DNA of 43,066 bases from the NCBI GenBank assembly GCA_025965695.1, contig JAOPWM010000072.1, positions 1 to 43,066 of the forward strand, read 5' to 3'. Numbering within the stretch: the stretch's first letter is position 1; each line of letters begins with the position of its first letter. This stretch comes from Blastococcus sp. (GTDB lineage Bacteria > Actinomycetota > Actinomycetes > Mycobacteriales > Geodermatophilaceae). This document shows, piece after piece, positions 1 through 8,047 of this stretch. The notes below the pieces were generated by a model that made no database searches, was not told the DNA's origin, and was given only the letters and a program-made list of their open reading frames with translations. Position numbers and translations under genes: made by a program.

Positions 1-342
1 CACACCCCCGGCTCGAGCGGGACCACGGACGACGGCGAACACCGGCTTCGGGGAGATCCAGATCGACTCGAGCAGGTCGGGGAACTCGCGCACGCCCTGG
101 TCCTGCGCGCCGCCTCCGGCGGCCTCGGTGAGGTCCATCCCGGAGCAGAAGACCTGGCCGGTGTGGTCGAGCACGATCACCCGCACCGCATCGTCGGCGA
201 GGGCTGCGGCGAGGGCGTCGCGCAGCTGTGCTCGTAGGGCCCGCGAGAGCGCGTTGCGGTTGGCGGGGGAGTCCAGGGTCAGCGTCGCGACGCCGCGCGA
301 GACCGCCACCTGCACCACTCGGTCGGAAGTCACGTCCGGCAT
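1..342 (-). CDS. Enoyl-CoA hydratase/isomerase family protein, C-terminus cut by window edge
   Basis: The reverse strand reads from an ATG at 342 to the left edge without a stop (114 codons). The start MPDVTSDRVVQVAVSRGVA is followed by a crotonase-fold opening: LTLDSPANRNALS, then VIVLDHTGQVFCSGMDL, which matches the CoA-binding and first oxyanion-hole segment, and later SPKPVFAVVRG before the edge. Family members hydrate or isomerise acyl-CoA thioesters, but the substrate cannot be told. The second half, with the catalytic glutamates, lies outside the window. It is transcribed away from hemW, whose ATG is 55 nt away, so the two share a short divergent promoter region. Confidence 0.85.
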   Translation of the reverse strand, partial: MPDVTSDRVVQVAVSRGVATLTLDSPANRNALSRALRAQLRDALAAALADDAVRVIVLDHTGQVFCSGMDLTEAAGGGAQDQGVREFPDLLESIWISPKPVFAVVRGPARAGGV

Positions 343-397
343 CCTGCCGGGCACTGGCGGGGGCCAGCATCTCGGGAGCAGGGCACACTGGGAGCAG

Positions 398-1636
398 ATG
401 AACACCGTCCTGCCGCTGCTTTCCGACTCGGGTCTGCCTTCCGGGTCACCCGGCCCCGACCGCCTTCCCGACAGCGCCCGCGCCGGCCTGACGACGACGC
501 CGTTCGGCCTCTACGTGCACGTACCCTTCTGCGCGACCCGCTGCGGCTACTGCGACTTCAACACCTACACCTCCGACGAGCTGGGCCCCGGCGCCAACCG
601 GGCCGAGTACGCCGGCACCGCGATCGCCGAGCTGCGCCGCGCCGCGGAGACGCTGGGCCCCGACCTGCCGACGATCTCGACCGTCTTCGTGGGGGGCGGC
701 ACGCCCACGCTGCTGCCGGCCGACGACCTCGCCGCCGTCCTGGCGGCCGCCCGCGATCTGTTCCCCATGGACGACGACGTGGAGGTGACCACCGAGGCCA
801 ACCCCGAGTCGGTCACCCCCGCCTCGCTGGCCCGCCTGCGTGAGGGCGGCTTCACGCGGGTCAGCCTCGGCATGCAGTCCGCCGCGGAGCATGTGCTCGC
901 CGTCCTGGACCGACGACACACTCCCGGCCGGGCGGTCGAGGCCGCGCACGAGGCCCGCGCCGCCGGCTTCGAGCACGTCAACCTCGACCTCATCTACGGC
1001 GCGCCGGGGGAGACCGACGCCGACTGGGCCGCCTCCCTCGACGCCGTCCTGGCCAGCCCGGTCGACCACGTGTCGGCCTACGCGCTGATCGTGGAGGACG
1101 GCACCCGGCTGGCCCGCCGGATCTCCCGCGGCGAGCTGCCCATGCCCGACGACGACGTCCTCGCCGACCGCTACGAGACGGCCGACGCGACCCTCCGCAC
1201 CGCAGGGATCGAATGGTAAGAGCTCTCCAACTGGGCCACCTCCGACGGGGACCTCTGCCGGCACAACGAGCTGTACTGGGCCAACGCCAACTGGTGGGGC
1301 ATCGGGCCCGGTGCGCACAGCCACGTCGGCGGCCTGCGCTGGTGGAACGTCAAGCACCCGGCCGCCTACGCCGACCGGCTGACCGGCGGGCAGAGCCCGG
1401 CGCAGGACGCCGAACTGCTCGACGACGCCGACCGGGCGCTGGAGACGATCATGCTCGGGCTGCGGCTGAAGGAGGGCCTGCCCCTGGCCGCGCTGTCGGT
1501 GACCGGCCGCACGCGGGCCCGCGACTGCGTCACACGCGGGCTGCTCGAACCCGGGGCCCACGACGCCGGCCGCGCCGTCCTGACCGACCGCGGCCGGCTG
1601 CTCGCCGACGCGGTGATCCGCGACCTCACCGACTGA
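398..1636 (+). pseudogene. hemW: HemW-like radical SAM protein (coproporphyrinogen III oxidase family) interrupted by an in-frame TAA
   Basis: The ATG at 398 has GGGAG just upstream. The protein begins MNTVLPLLSDSG and carries the radical-SAM cluster motif CATRCGYCDFNTYT (CxxxCxxC), GGGTPTLL and the SAM-binding EANPES segment. HemW members are heme chaperones/radical SAM proteins related to anaerobic coproporphyrinogen dehydrogenase. At 1217-1219 a TAA replaces the codon expected to be Tyr in the family's W-Y-E-x-S-N-W-A stretch. The same frame then continues without a shift (ELSNWATSDGDLCRHN ... GPGAHSHVGG ... VIRDLTD) to TGA at 1634-1636. Total length without the stop, about 412 codons, is normal for HemW. 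A single TAC to TAA change explains it. It could be a sequencing error or a true nonsense allele. In Actinobacteria hemW normally precedes hrcA, so this location fits. Confidence 0.85.
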
Positions 1637-1674
1637 CGCTTTCCGTCCGGGGAACCGGCGGGCATGCTCGTCGC

Positions 1675-2583
1675 ATGGGACGGTTCGACGTCCGGCGGCG
1701 GATCGAGCAGCTCGACCCGGTGCGGGACTTCCTCGAGATCTACCGGCTGATGAGCACCTTCGAGTTCCCCTGGGACATGAACCAGGCGCTGAGCTTCGCG
1801 CTCTTCCGCACCTACGCCGTGCCCAGCATCGGCGGGCAGCTGGCCCGCACCGGGGAGTTCACCGAACGGGCGCAGAAGCGCTATGACGACACCGTGCTCA
1901 TCCTGGACGCCGTCGTCGAGCACGGGCCGGGCAGCGAGGACGGGCGGGCCGCGGTCCGCCGGATGAACCAGATGCACCGCTCCTACGACATCAGCAACGA
2001 CGACCTGCGGTACGTCCTCGCCACGTTCGTCGTGATGCCGATCCGCTGGCTGGACGACTACGGCTGGCGGCCCATGACCGAGGTCGAACGGGTCGCGAGC
2101 GCCCACTACTACCGCGAACTCGGGCACCTCATGGGCATCCGGGACATCCCGCAGACGTGGCAGGCGTTCGCCCACTGCCTGGACGCCTACGAGCGCGCGC
2201 ACTTCGGCTTCGACGCCGGTGCTCGGGCTGTCGCGGAGTCGACCCTGGCGCTGCTCGCCACGTTCCCGCCCAACCACCGGCTCCCCGCTGCCCTCGTGCG
2301 GCGGATCTCCCTCGCGACGATGGACGGCCCACTCCTGGATGCTTTCGGGTTTCCCCGTCCGCCCCAGGCGCTGCGGACGCTCGTCCGCGGAGGACTGAAG
2401 GGCCGCGGCCGGGTGGTGCGGTTCCTGCCACCGCGCCGGGAGCCGTACTTCGCCCGCCAACTGCCGCAGATCCGCAGCTACCCCGACGGCTACAGCGTGT
2501 CCGAGCTCGGGACGTTCCCGCCCGGCTGCCCGGTGCCACACCCCCGTCCCGGGCGACCCGAGAGCACTGCCGCGCCAGTCTGA
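1675..2583 (+). CDS. Oxygenase MpaB family protein (DUF2236)
   Basis: 302 residues from ATG 1675 (MGRFDVRRRIEQLDPVRDF). The N-terminal FLEIYRLMSTFEFPWDMNQALSFALFRTYAVPSIGGQL, the RMNQMHRSYDISNDDLRYVLATFVVMP segment and the later YYRELGHLMGIRDIPQTW resemble the family that includes MpaB and the rubber oxygenase catalytic domain, predicted heme-dependent oxygenases. The substrate is not predictable. There is no signal peptide or clear membrane helix. It follows the hemW reading frame by 38 nt and could be co-transcribed with it. A GC-rich hairpin follows the stop. Family assignment is from recalled sequence patterns; the exact start is reasonable but not backed by a strong Shine-Dalgarno sequence. 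Confidence 0.7.
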   Translation: MGRFDVRRRIEQLDPVRDFLEIYRLMSTFEFPWDMNQALSFALFRTYAVPSIGGQLARTGEFTERAQKRYDDTVLILDAVVEHGPGSEDGRAAVRRMNQMHRSYDISNDDLRYVLATFVVMPIRWLDDYGWRPMTEVERVASAHYYRELGHLMGIRDIPQTWQAFAHCLDAYERAHFGFDAGARAVAESTLALLATFPPNHRLPAALVRRISLATMDGPLLDAFGFPRPPQALRTLVRGGLKGRGRVVRFLPPRREPYFARQLPQIRSYPDGYSVSELGTFPPGCPVPHPRPGRPESTAAPV

Positions 2584-2594
2584 GGCTCACGTGA

Positions 2595-2610
2595 AAGGGC
2601 CGTGGCCCTT
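2595..2610 (+). terminator. Hairpin after the MpaB-family gene
   Basis: AAGGGCC (2595-2601), GT loop, GGCCCTT (2604-2610) form a perfect 7-bp inverted repeat 12 nt after the TGA at 2581-2583. There is no T-run, as is common for terminator-like hairpins in high-GC actinobacteria. It could equally be a dispersed repeat. Confidence 0.4.
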
Positions 2611-2739
2611 CGGCGCTCGCGGCTGGGGTGCCCCGTCCCGACATCTGCGCCGGTCCCGACGAGGGGAAGCCGATCGTCCGGGGCGCCCGGGGTGCCGCCG
2701 TCCTGCATCGCTCCTCCGGAGCCTGGGTAGGCAACGGCC

Positions 2740-3579
2740 GTGTCGAACCGGGAGCTCAGGGCGTGCGGCCGGCACGGACACCTCACGTACGCCCCGACCG
2801 AGGCCGACCTGGCTGCGCGGCTGCGCGGCCGCACAGCGCTGGGGGAGGCGTGGCGCTGCCTGCGGTGCGGCGACTGGGTGCTGGGCCCGCCGGTGTCCTC
2901 GGGGCCTGCCGACGAGGCGCCGGTTCCGGCCCGCGGCCGGGCGCTGCGCCAGCTGACGATCCTGCGGGTGCTGGCGGTGGAACGGATCGTGCGGGCGCTC
3001 GTGTTGATCGCGGCCGGTTACGGCGTGCTCCGCTTCGCCAGCGCGCAGACCGCGCTGCGGCAGTGGTTCGGCTCGTGGCTGCCGGCCGCCCGGCCCCTGG
3101 CCGACCGGCTGGGGGTGGATCTGGACCGGTCCGCGATCCTGCGCTACGCGACCAGTGCGCTGAACACCGGCAAGGGCGTCCTGACGCTGGTCGCGGTCGG
3201 GCTGTTCCTCTACGGCGTGCTGGAGGGCGTGGAGGGTGTCGGACTGTGGCTGGCTCAGCGGTGGGCCGAATACCTGACCGTCGTCGCCACTGCCGTGTTC
3301 ATCCCGTACGAGGTGTATGAGCTGACGAAGTCCGTGACCGTCACCAAGGTGGGTGCCTTCGCCATCAACGTCGCGGCGGTGGTCTACCTCATCGTGGCCA
3401 AGCGGCTCTTCGGCGCTCGCGGCGGCCGCGCGGCCTACGAGCAGGAGCTGGAGGGCGAGAGCCTGCTGGAGGTGCGCGCGGCAGGTGTCGCGGCCGCCTT
3501 CGCCGCGGACGGCGGTGGCCGTGACATCGGCATGTCCGAGGTCGGTGCGGGTGAGTCCGAACGACCCGCGGACGGTTGA
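2740..3579 (+). CDS. DUF2127 family membrane protein with N-terminal zinc-ribbon-like segment
   Basis: GTG start at 2740, 279 residues. The first 50 residues contain ACGRHGHLTYAP and WRCLRCGDWV, a Cys/His arrangement that may bind a metal. After that come hydrophobic stretches around residues 80-100 (ALVLIAAGYGVLRFA), 145-165 (VLTLVAVGLFLYGVLEGV), 180-195 (YLTVVATAVFIPYEVYEL) and 205-222 (AFAINVAAVVYLIVAKRL), giving about four membrane helices. The pattern fits predicted membrane proteins of the DUF2127 family, whose function is unknown. The charged C-terminal tail (about 55 residues) is likely cytoplasmic. It is convergent with corA, the two stops being 13 nt apart. Confidence 0.75.
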   Translation: MSNRELRACGRHGHLTYAPTEADLAARLRGRTALGEAWRCLRCGDWVLGPPVSSGPADEAPVPARGRALRQLTILRVLAVERIVRALVLIAAGYGVLRFASAQTALRQWFGSWLPAARPLADRLGVDLDRSAILRYATSALNTGKGVLTLVAVGLFLYGVLEGVEGVGLWLAQRWAEYLTVVATAVFIPYEVYELTKSVTVTKVGAFAINVAAVVYLIVAKRLFGARGGRAAYEQELEGESLLEVRAAGVAAAFAADGGGRDIGMSEVGAGESERPADG

Positions 3580-3592
3580 CCGGGAGCGTCGG

Positions 3593-4672
3593 TCACAACC
3601 ATCCGCTGCGGCGCAGCACCAGATACAGCCCGCCCGCGAGCAGCACGATCACGGCCGTGCTCATGATGAATCCCCACTGCTGGGAGAAGCCCGGGTACGG
3701 CACGTTCTGGCCGTACCAGCCGGTGACGGCGGTCGGAACGGCGATGATCGCGGCCCATGCGGCCAGCTTCTTGGTGATCTCGTTGAGCTCGTTGCTCTGC
3801 TCGTTGAGGTTGGTCTCCAGGACACTGTTGATCAGCTCGCGGGCCGTCTCGACGGCTTCGGCCGCGCGGACGACGTGGTCGTAGACGTCCTGGTAGTACG
3901 GCTCGAGGGGTTCCGCCACCAGCGTCGTCTTCCAGTCGTTGCGGAGCATGCGGCCGACCACCTCACGCATCGGGACGACGACCCGGCGCAGCTGCACCAG
4001 GCTCTTGCGCAGCTCGAACCCGCGCCGCCGGATGTCGATCACCGGCCGCGCCTCGAAGAGTGCGTCCTCGAGTTCGTCGATGGCGTCGTCGAGCTCCTCG
4101 ACGGCGCGGTAGTGCCCGTCGACGACGGCGTCCAGCAGGCCGTACACCAGGAATCCCACGCCGCCGGCGGTGACGTCGGGGATCGCGGTGTCCCAGCGGG
4201 CGATGAGCGTGTCGATGTCGAAGTCGCTCTTGCGCACGGTGATCAGTGCCCGGGGAGTGATGAATACGCTGATCTCGCCGGTGGTGAGCTCGCCCGTCCC
4301 GGCGTCGAACGTGACGGCGTACATGTTGGCGAACAGGTGGCTGCGGTAACGGTCGAGCTTGGGTCGCTGGTGGTCATGCACGGCGTCCTCGACGGCGAGG
4401 GGATGGAGCCCGAACTCGAGCGTGACGATGCCCAGGTCGGCCTCGTCCGGGTCGAGCAGATCCAGCCAGACGACCGCGTCCTCGCGCGCGGCCAGGAGAT
4501 CGCGGATCTCCTCCGCCGGGAAGCCCTCGCCGGCCAGCGTGCCGGCCTGGTACAGCCGGGTCCTGGTCGGGCAGCGCGGTGGTGCCGCCGAGGACACGCT
4601 CGGCGCGGCTTGCCCCGGGGTGTGTGGATCGCCCGCGGCGGGTTCCAGCTGCGGGATCGACGCGTCGGTCAC
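3593..4672 (-). CDS. corA: CorA-type magnesium/cobalt transport protein
   Basis: 359 residues from the GTG at 4672 (VTDASIPQLEP). The reading frame is open further upstream but the extension is basic, low-complexity sequence, so this start is preferred. The cytoplasmic part includes WLDLLDPDEADL, LGLHPLAVEDA-like FGLHPLAVEDAVHDHQRPK and EELDDAIDELEDALF. Near the C-terminus lie two membrane helices separated by YGQNVPYPGF, the CorA loop whose usual GMN signature is GQN here. CorA pentamers admit Mg2+ (and Co2+/Ni2+) across the membrane. The middle residue of GMN is normally conserved in true CorA; a Q at that position is seen in some divergent 2-TM-GxN members, including zinc transporters, so ion specificity is open. 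Confidence 0.85.
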   Translation of the reverse strand: MTDASIPQLEPAAGDPHTPGQAAPSVSSAAPPRCPTRTRLYQAGTLAGEGFPAEEIRDLLAAREDAVVWLDLLDPDEADLGIVTLEFGLHPLAVEDAVHDHQRPKLDRYRSHLFANMYAVTFDAGTGELTTGEISVFITPRALITVRKSDFDIDTLIARWDTAIPDVTAGGVGFLVYGLLDAVVDGHYRAVEELDDAIDELEDALFEARPVIDIRRRGFELRKSLVQLRRVVVPMREVVGRMLRNDWKTTLVAEPLEPYYQDVYDHVVRAAEAVETARELINSVLETNLNEQSNELNEITKKLAAWAAIIAVPTAVTGWYGQNVPYPGFSQQWGFIMSTAVIVLLAGGLYLVLRRSGWL

Positions 4673-4864
4673 AAGTGTTACGTAGCCCGTCAGGCCCCTG
4701 GGTGAACCAGCTGCGATGAACCGGCGCGCCCGTGGCCTGCGGGGGCTCGACGTCCTCCGCCGGAGCCCCAACTGCGTCCGGTCGCGGGACCGGTGCGTGG
4801 CTGCAGCGCGCAGGGCTGACGGGAGCGGGTCCCGGCTGCGCCTGACAGGCGTCACACACGAGTG

Positions 4865-4899
4865 GCGACGTCCGGCACTTTCTGCGTGCCGGACGTCGC
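4865..4899. repeat. Perfect 14-bp inverted repeat (stem-loop)
   Basis: GCGACGTCCGGCAC (4865-4878) and its exact reverse complement (4886-4899) flank a 7-nt loop, TTTCTGC. It sits between the divergent corA and the ABC-permease scrap. It could be an orphan terminator of a deleted upstream gene, a regulatory site or a dispersed repeat. Confidence 0.6.
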
Positions 4900-4914
4900 G
4901 GCCAGGCTGGGCCG

Positions 4915-5097
4915 GTGCCCAGCGCCCCCGCCCACGCCATGCCGTCCTTCTGGTACGCGGACAGGGGCCGGGACGTCGCCGCGGGCGGGGTGCCGTCGGG
5001 GCAGGCGGTCCTCGTGCTCGCCGGCTTCACCGTGGCCTTCGCCGTCCTCTCGGTGCTGGTGGCGCGACGGCGTCCGCTGTACGCCGCCGCCGGGTGA
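4915..5097 (+). pseudogene. C-terminal remnant of an ABC-2 type permease
   Basis: A short open frame of 60 residues: MPSFWYADRGRDVAAGG, then one hydrophobic helix (AVLVLAGFTVAFAVLSVLVA) and RRRPLYAAAG before TGA. This resembles the extreme C-terminus of ABC-2 drug/lipid permeases ("LPSYWYAELGR ... VL.L..YTV.FA.LA...YRRR"), and such permeases are commonly encoded just before DesK/DesR-like two-component genes. No ATPase or other permease helices are found in the 240 nt upstream. It ends in GTGA, overlapping a possible upstream start of the kinase. The sequence is seen directly; the identification as a remnant is inference. Confidence 0.5.
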
Positions 5098-5129
5098 GCC
5101 GGGCTACGGTCCGGGACGTGGAGGCGCGG

Positions 5130-6230
5130 ATGTCGTGGCGGACTCTTGGCTGGGCGCTGCCCTGGTTGCTGTTCCAGGGTTTCCCGATCGCCGACCTGGT
5201 CCTCACCCCACGACCGGTCGCGGTGCGGATCGTCGCGGCGCTCGGGCTGGTGCTGTTCACCCTCGCCTACCTGGTGGTGTTCAGCCGGATGTTCGGCCGC
5301 GGGTGCGCACCCGCCCGAGGTGCGCTCCTGGTCGTGGTGGTGCTCGCGGTGGCGCTGGCCGTGTGGCTCGGCACCTCGTGGGCCGGCCTGTTGATCTACG
5401 TGTCGGCCGCCGCCTCGGTGAGCCTGCCGCGGCGCTGGGTGTGGCCCGCGGTCCTGGGTGCCGCAGCGGTCTGCGGGGCGGTCGTCGCTGCCGATGGGCT
5501 GCTCGGCAAGGTCTTCATCCTCCCGGTCATGTGCCTCCTCACGTCCTTCGCGCTGCAGGGCATGCGGCGCCTGGTCTCGGTCAACACCGAGCTGGTGGAG
5601 GCCCGCGACGAACTGGCCCGCAACGCGGTCGCCCAGGAGCGGCTCCGCTTCGCGCGCGACCTGCACGATCTGCTGGGCCACAGCCTGTCGTTGATCGCGC
5701 TGAAGAGCGAGCTCGCAGGCCGGCTGGCCGAGGCCGATCCCGCGCGGGCGCGGGGGGAGATGGCCGACGTGGAGGCTGCGGCCCGCCGCGCCCTGGCCGA
5801 GGTCCGCGACGCGGTCAGCGGCTACCGGCAGGTCAGCCTGGCGCAGGCGCTGGCCGAGGCGCGGTCGGCGCTGTCCGCCGCGGGGATCACGCTGCGCTCC
5901 CCGGCGCCCGGCGAGCCGCTGCCGGCCGCGGTGGACGCGGTGCTCGGGTGGGTGATCCGGGAGGGCGCGACGAACGTGCTCCGGCACAGCGGCGCGCGCT
6001 CGGTGACGGTGGACCTCGTCCGGAGTGCGGACGACGTCACGCTCACGGTGGCCGACGACGGTCATGGGGTCGCCGCATCCACAGGGGCAGGCCTCGCGGG
6101 CCTGGCCGAGCGGGTCGAGGCGCTCGGTGGCCGGCTGGCCGCGGGACCTTCCGGCGGGGCAGGGTTCCGGCTGACCGCCGCCGTCCCGCTGACCGCTCCC
6201 GTGCGGCAGGAATCGGTGGTCAGCCGGTGA
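5130..6230 (+). CDS. Sensor histidine kinase, HisKA_3 (DesK/NarL type)
   Basis: ATG 5130 is chosen because GGAGG lies 5 nt upstream; GTG codons at 5094 and 5118 are possible longer starts. 366 residues. The N-terminal 140 residues hold four to five hydrophobic helices. The dimerisation/phosphoacceptor region reads ERLRFARDLHDLLGHSLSLI, with the His in RDLHD. The ATPase domain has WVIREGATNVLRHSGA (N box), VADDGHG (G1) and GAGLAGLAERVEALGGRL (G2). It senses an unknown membrane or envelope signal and should phosphorylate the regulator immediately downstream, with which it overlaps by 4 nt (GTGA). Confidence 0.9.
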   Translation: MSWRTLGWALPWLLFQGFPIADLVLTPRPVAVRIVAALGLVLFTLAYLVVFSRMFGRGCAPARGALLVVVVLAVALAVWLGTSWAGLLIYVSAAASVSLPRRWVWPAVLGAAAVCGAVVAADGLLGKVFILPVMCLLTSFALQGMRRLVSVNTELVEARDELARNAVAQERLRFARDLHDLLGHSLSLIALKSELAGRLAEADPARARGEMADVEAAARRALAEVRDAVSGYRQVSLAQALAEARSALSAAGITLRSPAPGEPLPAAVDAVLGWVIREGATNVLRHSGARSVTVDLVRSADDVTLTVADDGHGVAASTGAGLAGLAERVEALGGRLAAGPSGGAGFRLTAAVPLTAPVRQESVVSR

Positions 6231-6832
6231 TCCGGGTGCTCATCGCCGAGGACCAGGCCCTCGTCCGCGGCGCGCTGCGGGCCCTGCTCGACCTGGAGGA
6301 GGACCTCGAGGTCGTCGCGGAGGTCGGTCGGGGGGATGCGGTCGTGGACGCCGCCCGCGAGCACCGGCCGGACGTCGCGCTGCTGGACATCGAGATGCCC
6401 GGCGGGGACGGCATCGAGGCCGCCCGGGCGCTCGCCGCGGCGCTGCCCGGTTGCCGGGCGGTCATCCTCACCACGTTCGGCCGGCCGGGGTTCCTCCGCC
6501 GGGCGATGGAGGTGGGCGCGGCCGGGTTCCTCGTGAAGGACGCGCCGGTCGCCGAACTGGCCCGCGGGATCCGGGCGGTGATGGCGGGGGAGCGGGTCAT
6601 CGACCGGGATCTCGCCGCCGCGGCCCTGGCGATCGGGGCGACGCCCTTGTCCGCGCGGGAGGCCGAGGTACTCCGGGCCGCCGCGGACGGCGCCACCGTC
6701 GCCGACATCGCCGGCCGGCTCTTCCTGTCGGAGGGCACCGTGCGCAACTACCTGTCGTCCGGGATCGGCAAGACCGGCGCGCGGACCCGCGTCGAGGCGG
6801 CGCGGGTCGCCGAGGAGAAGGGCTGGCTGTAG
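6227..6832 (+). CDS. NarL/LuxR-family response regulator (DesR-like)
   Basis: 201 residues from the GTG at 6227, inside the kinase stop. The receiver domain starts MIRVLIAEDQALVRGALRALL. The phosphoacceptor is Asp54 in LLDIEMPGGDGIEA; the conserved Thr is in ILTTFGRPGFLRRAM and the Lys in FLVKDAP. The C-terminal LuxR HTH is ATPLSAREAEVLRAAADG followed by VADIAGRLFLSEGTVRNYLS. It probably controlled the ABC transporter whose permease survives only as a scrap upstream, so its present targets are unclear. Cognate pairing is inferred from the overlap and the matched families. Confidence 0.92.
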   Translation: MIRVLIAEDQALVRGALRALLDLEEDLEVVAEVGRGDAVVDAAREHRPDVALLDIEMPGGDGIEAARALAAALPGCRAVILTTFGRPGFLRRAMEVGAAGFLVKDAPVAELARGIRAVMAGERVIDRDLAAAALAIGATPLSAREAEVLRAAADGATVADIAGRLFLSEGTVRNYLSSGIGKTGARTRVEAARVAEEKGWL

Positions 6833-6914
6833 CCGCTTCCTGGCCAGCCGCCGAAGGCCACGGCATGATCCGCAGGCCCCGATGGTGGGCACCACCTGCA
6901 GCGATGGGACACGC

Positions 6915-7436
6915 ATGACGGTGACGCCGGACTTCGCGCTCTTCTCGGAGATCGGCGAGGAGGCGGCCGGAATCTGCGACGGTCTCAGCGACGAGCACTG
7001 GGAGCAGCCCAGCACGTGTGAGGGATGGCGGGTCGAGCACCGATCGCGCATGAGGCCAGCGGGACGACGTACTCGCTCCCACGCATGCTCGGCTACCTGC
7101 TGCGCTACCGGAAGGAAGCGCTCGCCGGCCATCACATGGCGCTCGACATGGGCGACACCCTGCCCCGCGCCCAGGGCGACGCGGGTGAGAGCCCGGAGGA
7201 CCGGCGCCGGATCCTGCTCGAGCTCCTGCCTGTCACCGGCGGCGCAACCGGGACCGAGGCCAGGGTCGCGGGGCTCACCCTGCACGCCACCGACCTGGAC
7301 GGGAGGGTCGGCAGCGGGCCCGTGGTCTCAGGTCCCACGGAGGCGCTGATGGTGGCGGCGGCCGGGCGACGCGCCGCGCCGGCCGAGCTCAGTGGTCCGG
7401 GGGCTGGACGTGCTGCGCCCACGCCTGGAGGGCTGA
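6915..7436 (+). pseudogene. Maleylpyruvate isomerase/mycothiol-dependent (DinB-like) family gene with several frame breaks
   Basis: From ATG 6915: MTVTPDFALFSEIGEEAAGI ... SDEHWEQPSTCEGWRV is a typical start of the mycothiol-dependent maleylpyruvate isomerase N-terminal domain ("W..PT.CEGW.V"). Just after this (about 7030) the frame is lost. Family-like sequence resumes in another frame: RMLGYLLRYRKEALAGHH, TEARVAGLTLHATDLDGRVG, SGPTEALMVAAAGRRAAPAELSGPG. At the G run at 7399-7403 a further shift is needed to read LDVLRPRLEG and the natural stop TGA at 7434-7436. At least two indels therefore separate recognisable pieces. It is a decayed gene, or contains sequencing indels. No intact product can be made. 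Confidence 0.7.
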
Positions 7437-7438
7437 GG

Positions 7439-7816
7439 TCAGAGCCGGCGCGGGTTCGGGACCGGCGGCTGCGCCGGGATGGATGCCGTCGCCGGGCCGG
7501 TCGAGGTCTGGACCGGCGTGAGCGCGTCGAGATCCAGCACCCGGACGTGGATCACGTTGCGCTGTTGCAGCGCCGCCCGCAGGGCACGGTGCAGGCCGTC
7601 CTCCAGGTAGAGCTCGCCGTGCCACTGGACGGCGTGCGGGAACAGGTCGCCGTAGAAGGTGGAGTCGTCGGCGAGCAGGGCGTCGAGCGCCAGTTCCTTC
7701 TTCGTCGTCGTCAGCGTGTCCATCCGCACCTGGCGGGGCGGGATCATCGCCCAGTCCCGGGTGGACAAGCCGTGATCGGGATAGGGCCGGCCGTCACGTA
7801 CCGCTTTGAAGATCAG
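7439..7816 (-). CDS. Conserved actinobacterial protein next to hrcA (Rv2375-like), function unknown
   Basis: The reverse strand reads IFKAVRDGRPYPDHGLSTRD, WAMIPPRQVRMDTLTTTKKE, then ALLADDSTFYGDLFPHAVQW and LYLEDGLHRALRAALQQRN, ending PNPRRL. I recall conserved proteins of this type beside hrcA in other actinobacteria. The YGDLFPHAVQW...YLEDGLHRALRA segment looks like a small ParB-like or nucleotide-handling fold, but no function is established. Homologs appear to begin at the residue just before IFKAV, where this sequence has CTG (7816-7814). No in-frame ATG or GTG lies close by upstream, so either CTG is used or the start is the ATG of AMIPPR. It is divergent from hrcA across the CIRCE site. 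The start is uncertain; the reading frame is well supported. Confidence 0.7.
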   Translation of the reverse strand: MIFKAVRDGRPYPDHGLSTRDWAMIPPRQVRMDTLTTTKKELALDALLADDSTFYGDLFPHAVQWHGELYLEDGLHRALRAALQQRNVIHVRVLDLDALTPVQTSTGPATASIPAQPPVPNPRRL

Positions 7817-7960
7817 GGAACCGACCTCCGCTCTCTGCCCGGCACGGGGCGCCGACCCGACCCACCCTAGCCGCCACCCATCCCTTCCGCCGCCGCCCCG
7901 GGCAGGGGTGAGGCCGCCCGCGAGGCGCGCGACGGGGCGCCCAGGCAGAGGTAGGCTTGC

Positions 7961-7987
7961 CTGGCACTCTGTCCGTGCGAGTGCCAG
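7961..7987. promoter_or_regulatory. CIRCE operator (HrcA-binding site)
   Basis: CTGGCACTC (7961-7969), a 9-nt spacer, GAGTGCCAG (7979-7987): perfect 9-bp arms with the exact spacing of CIRCE (TTAGCACTC-N9-GAGTGCTAA). It lies 60 nt before the hrcA start, consistent with HrcA repressing its own hrcA-dnaJ operon. The outer two bases differ from the classical consensus but do so symmetrically. Confidence 0.92.
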
Positions 7988-8047
7988 TTCCGGACCGCTG
8001 TCGGGACGGCCCGCACGGCACGTCGACCGGTACGGGGAGGTGTCACC

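Noticed and set aside
3353-4705. 450-codon forward frame opposite corA
   Set aside because: Composition is that of a shadow; corA on the other strand has clear motifs.
4374-6065. 563-codon reverse frame over corA and the kinase
   Set aside because: Arg/Gly/His-rich low-complexity translation opposite well-supported genes.
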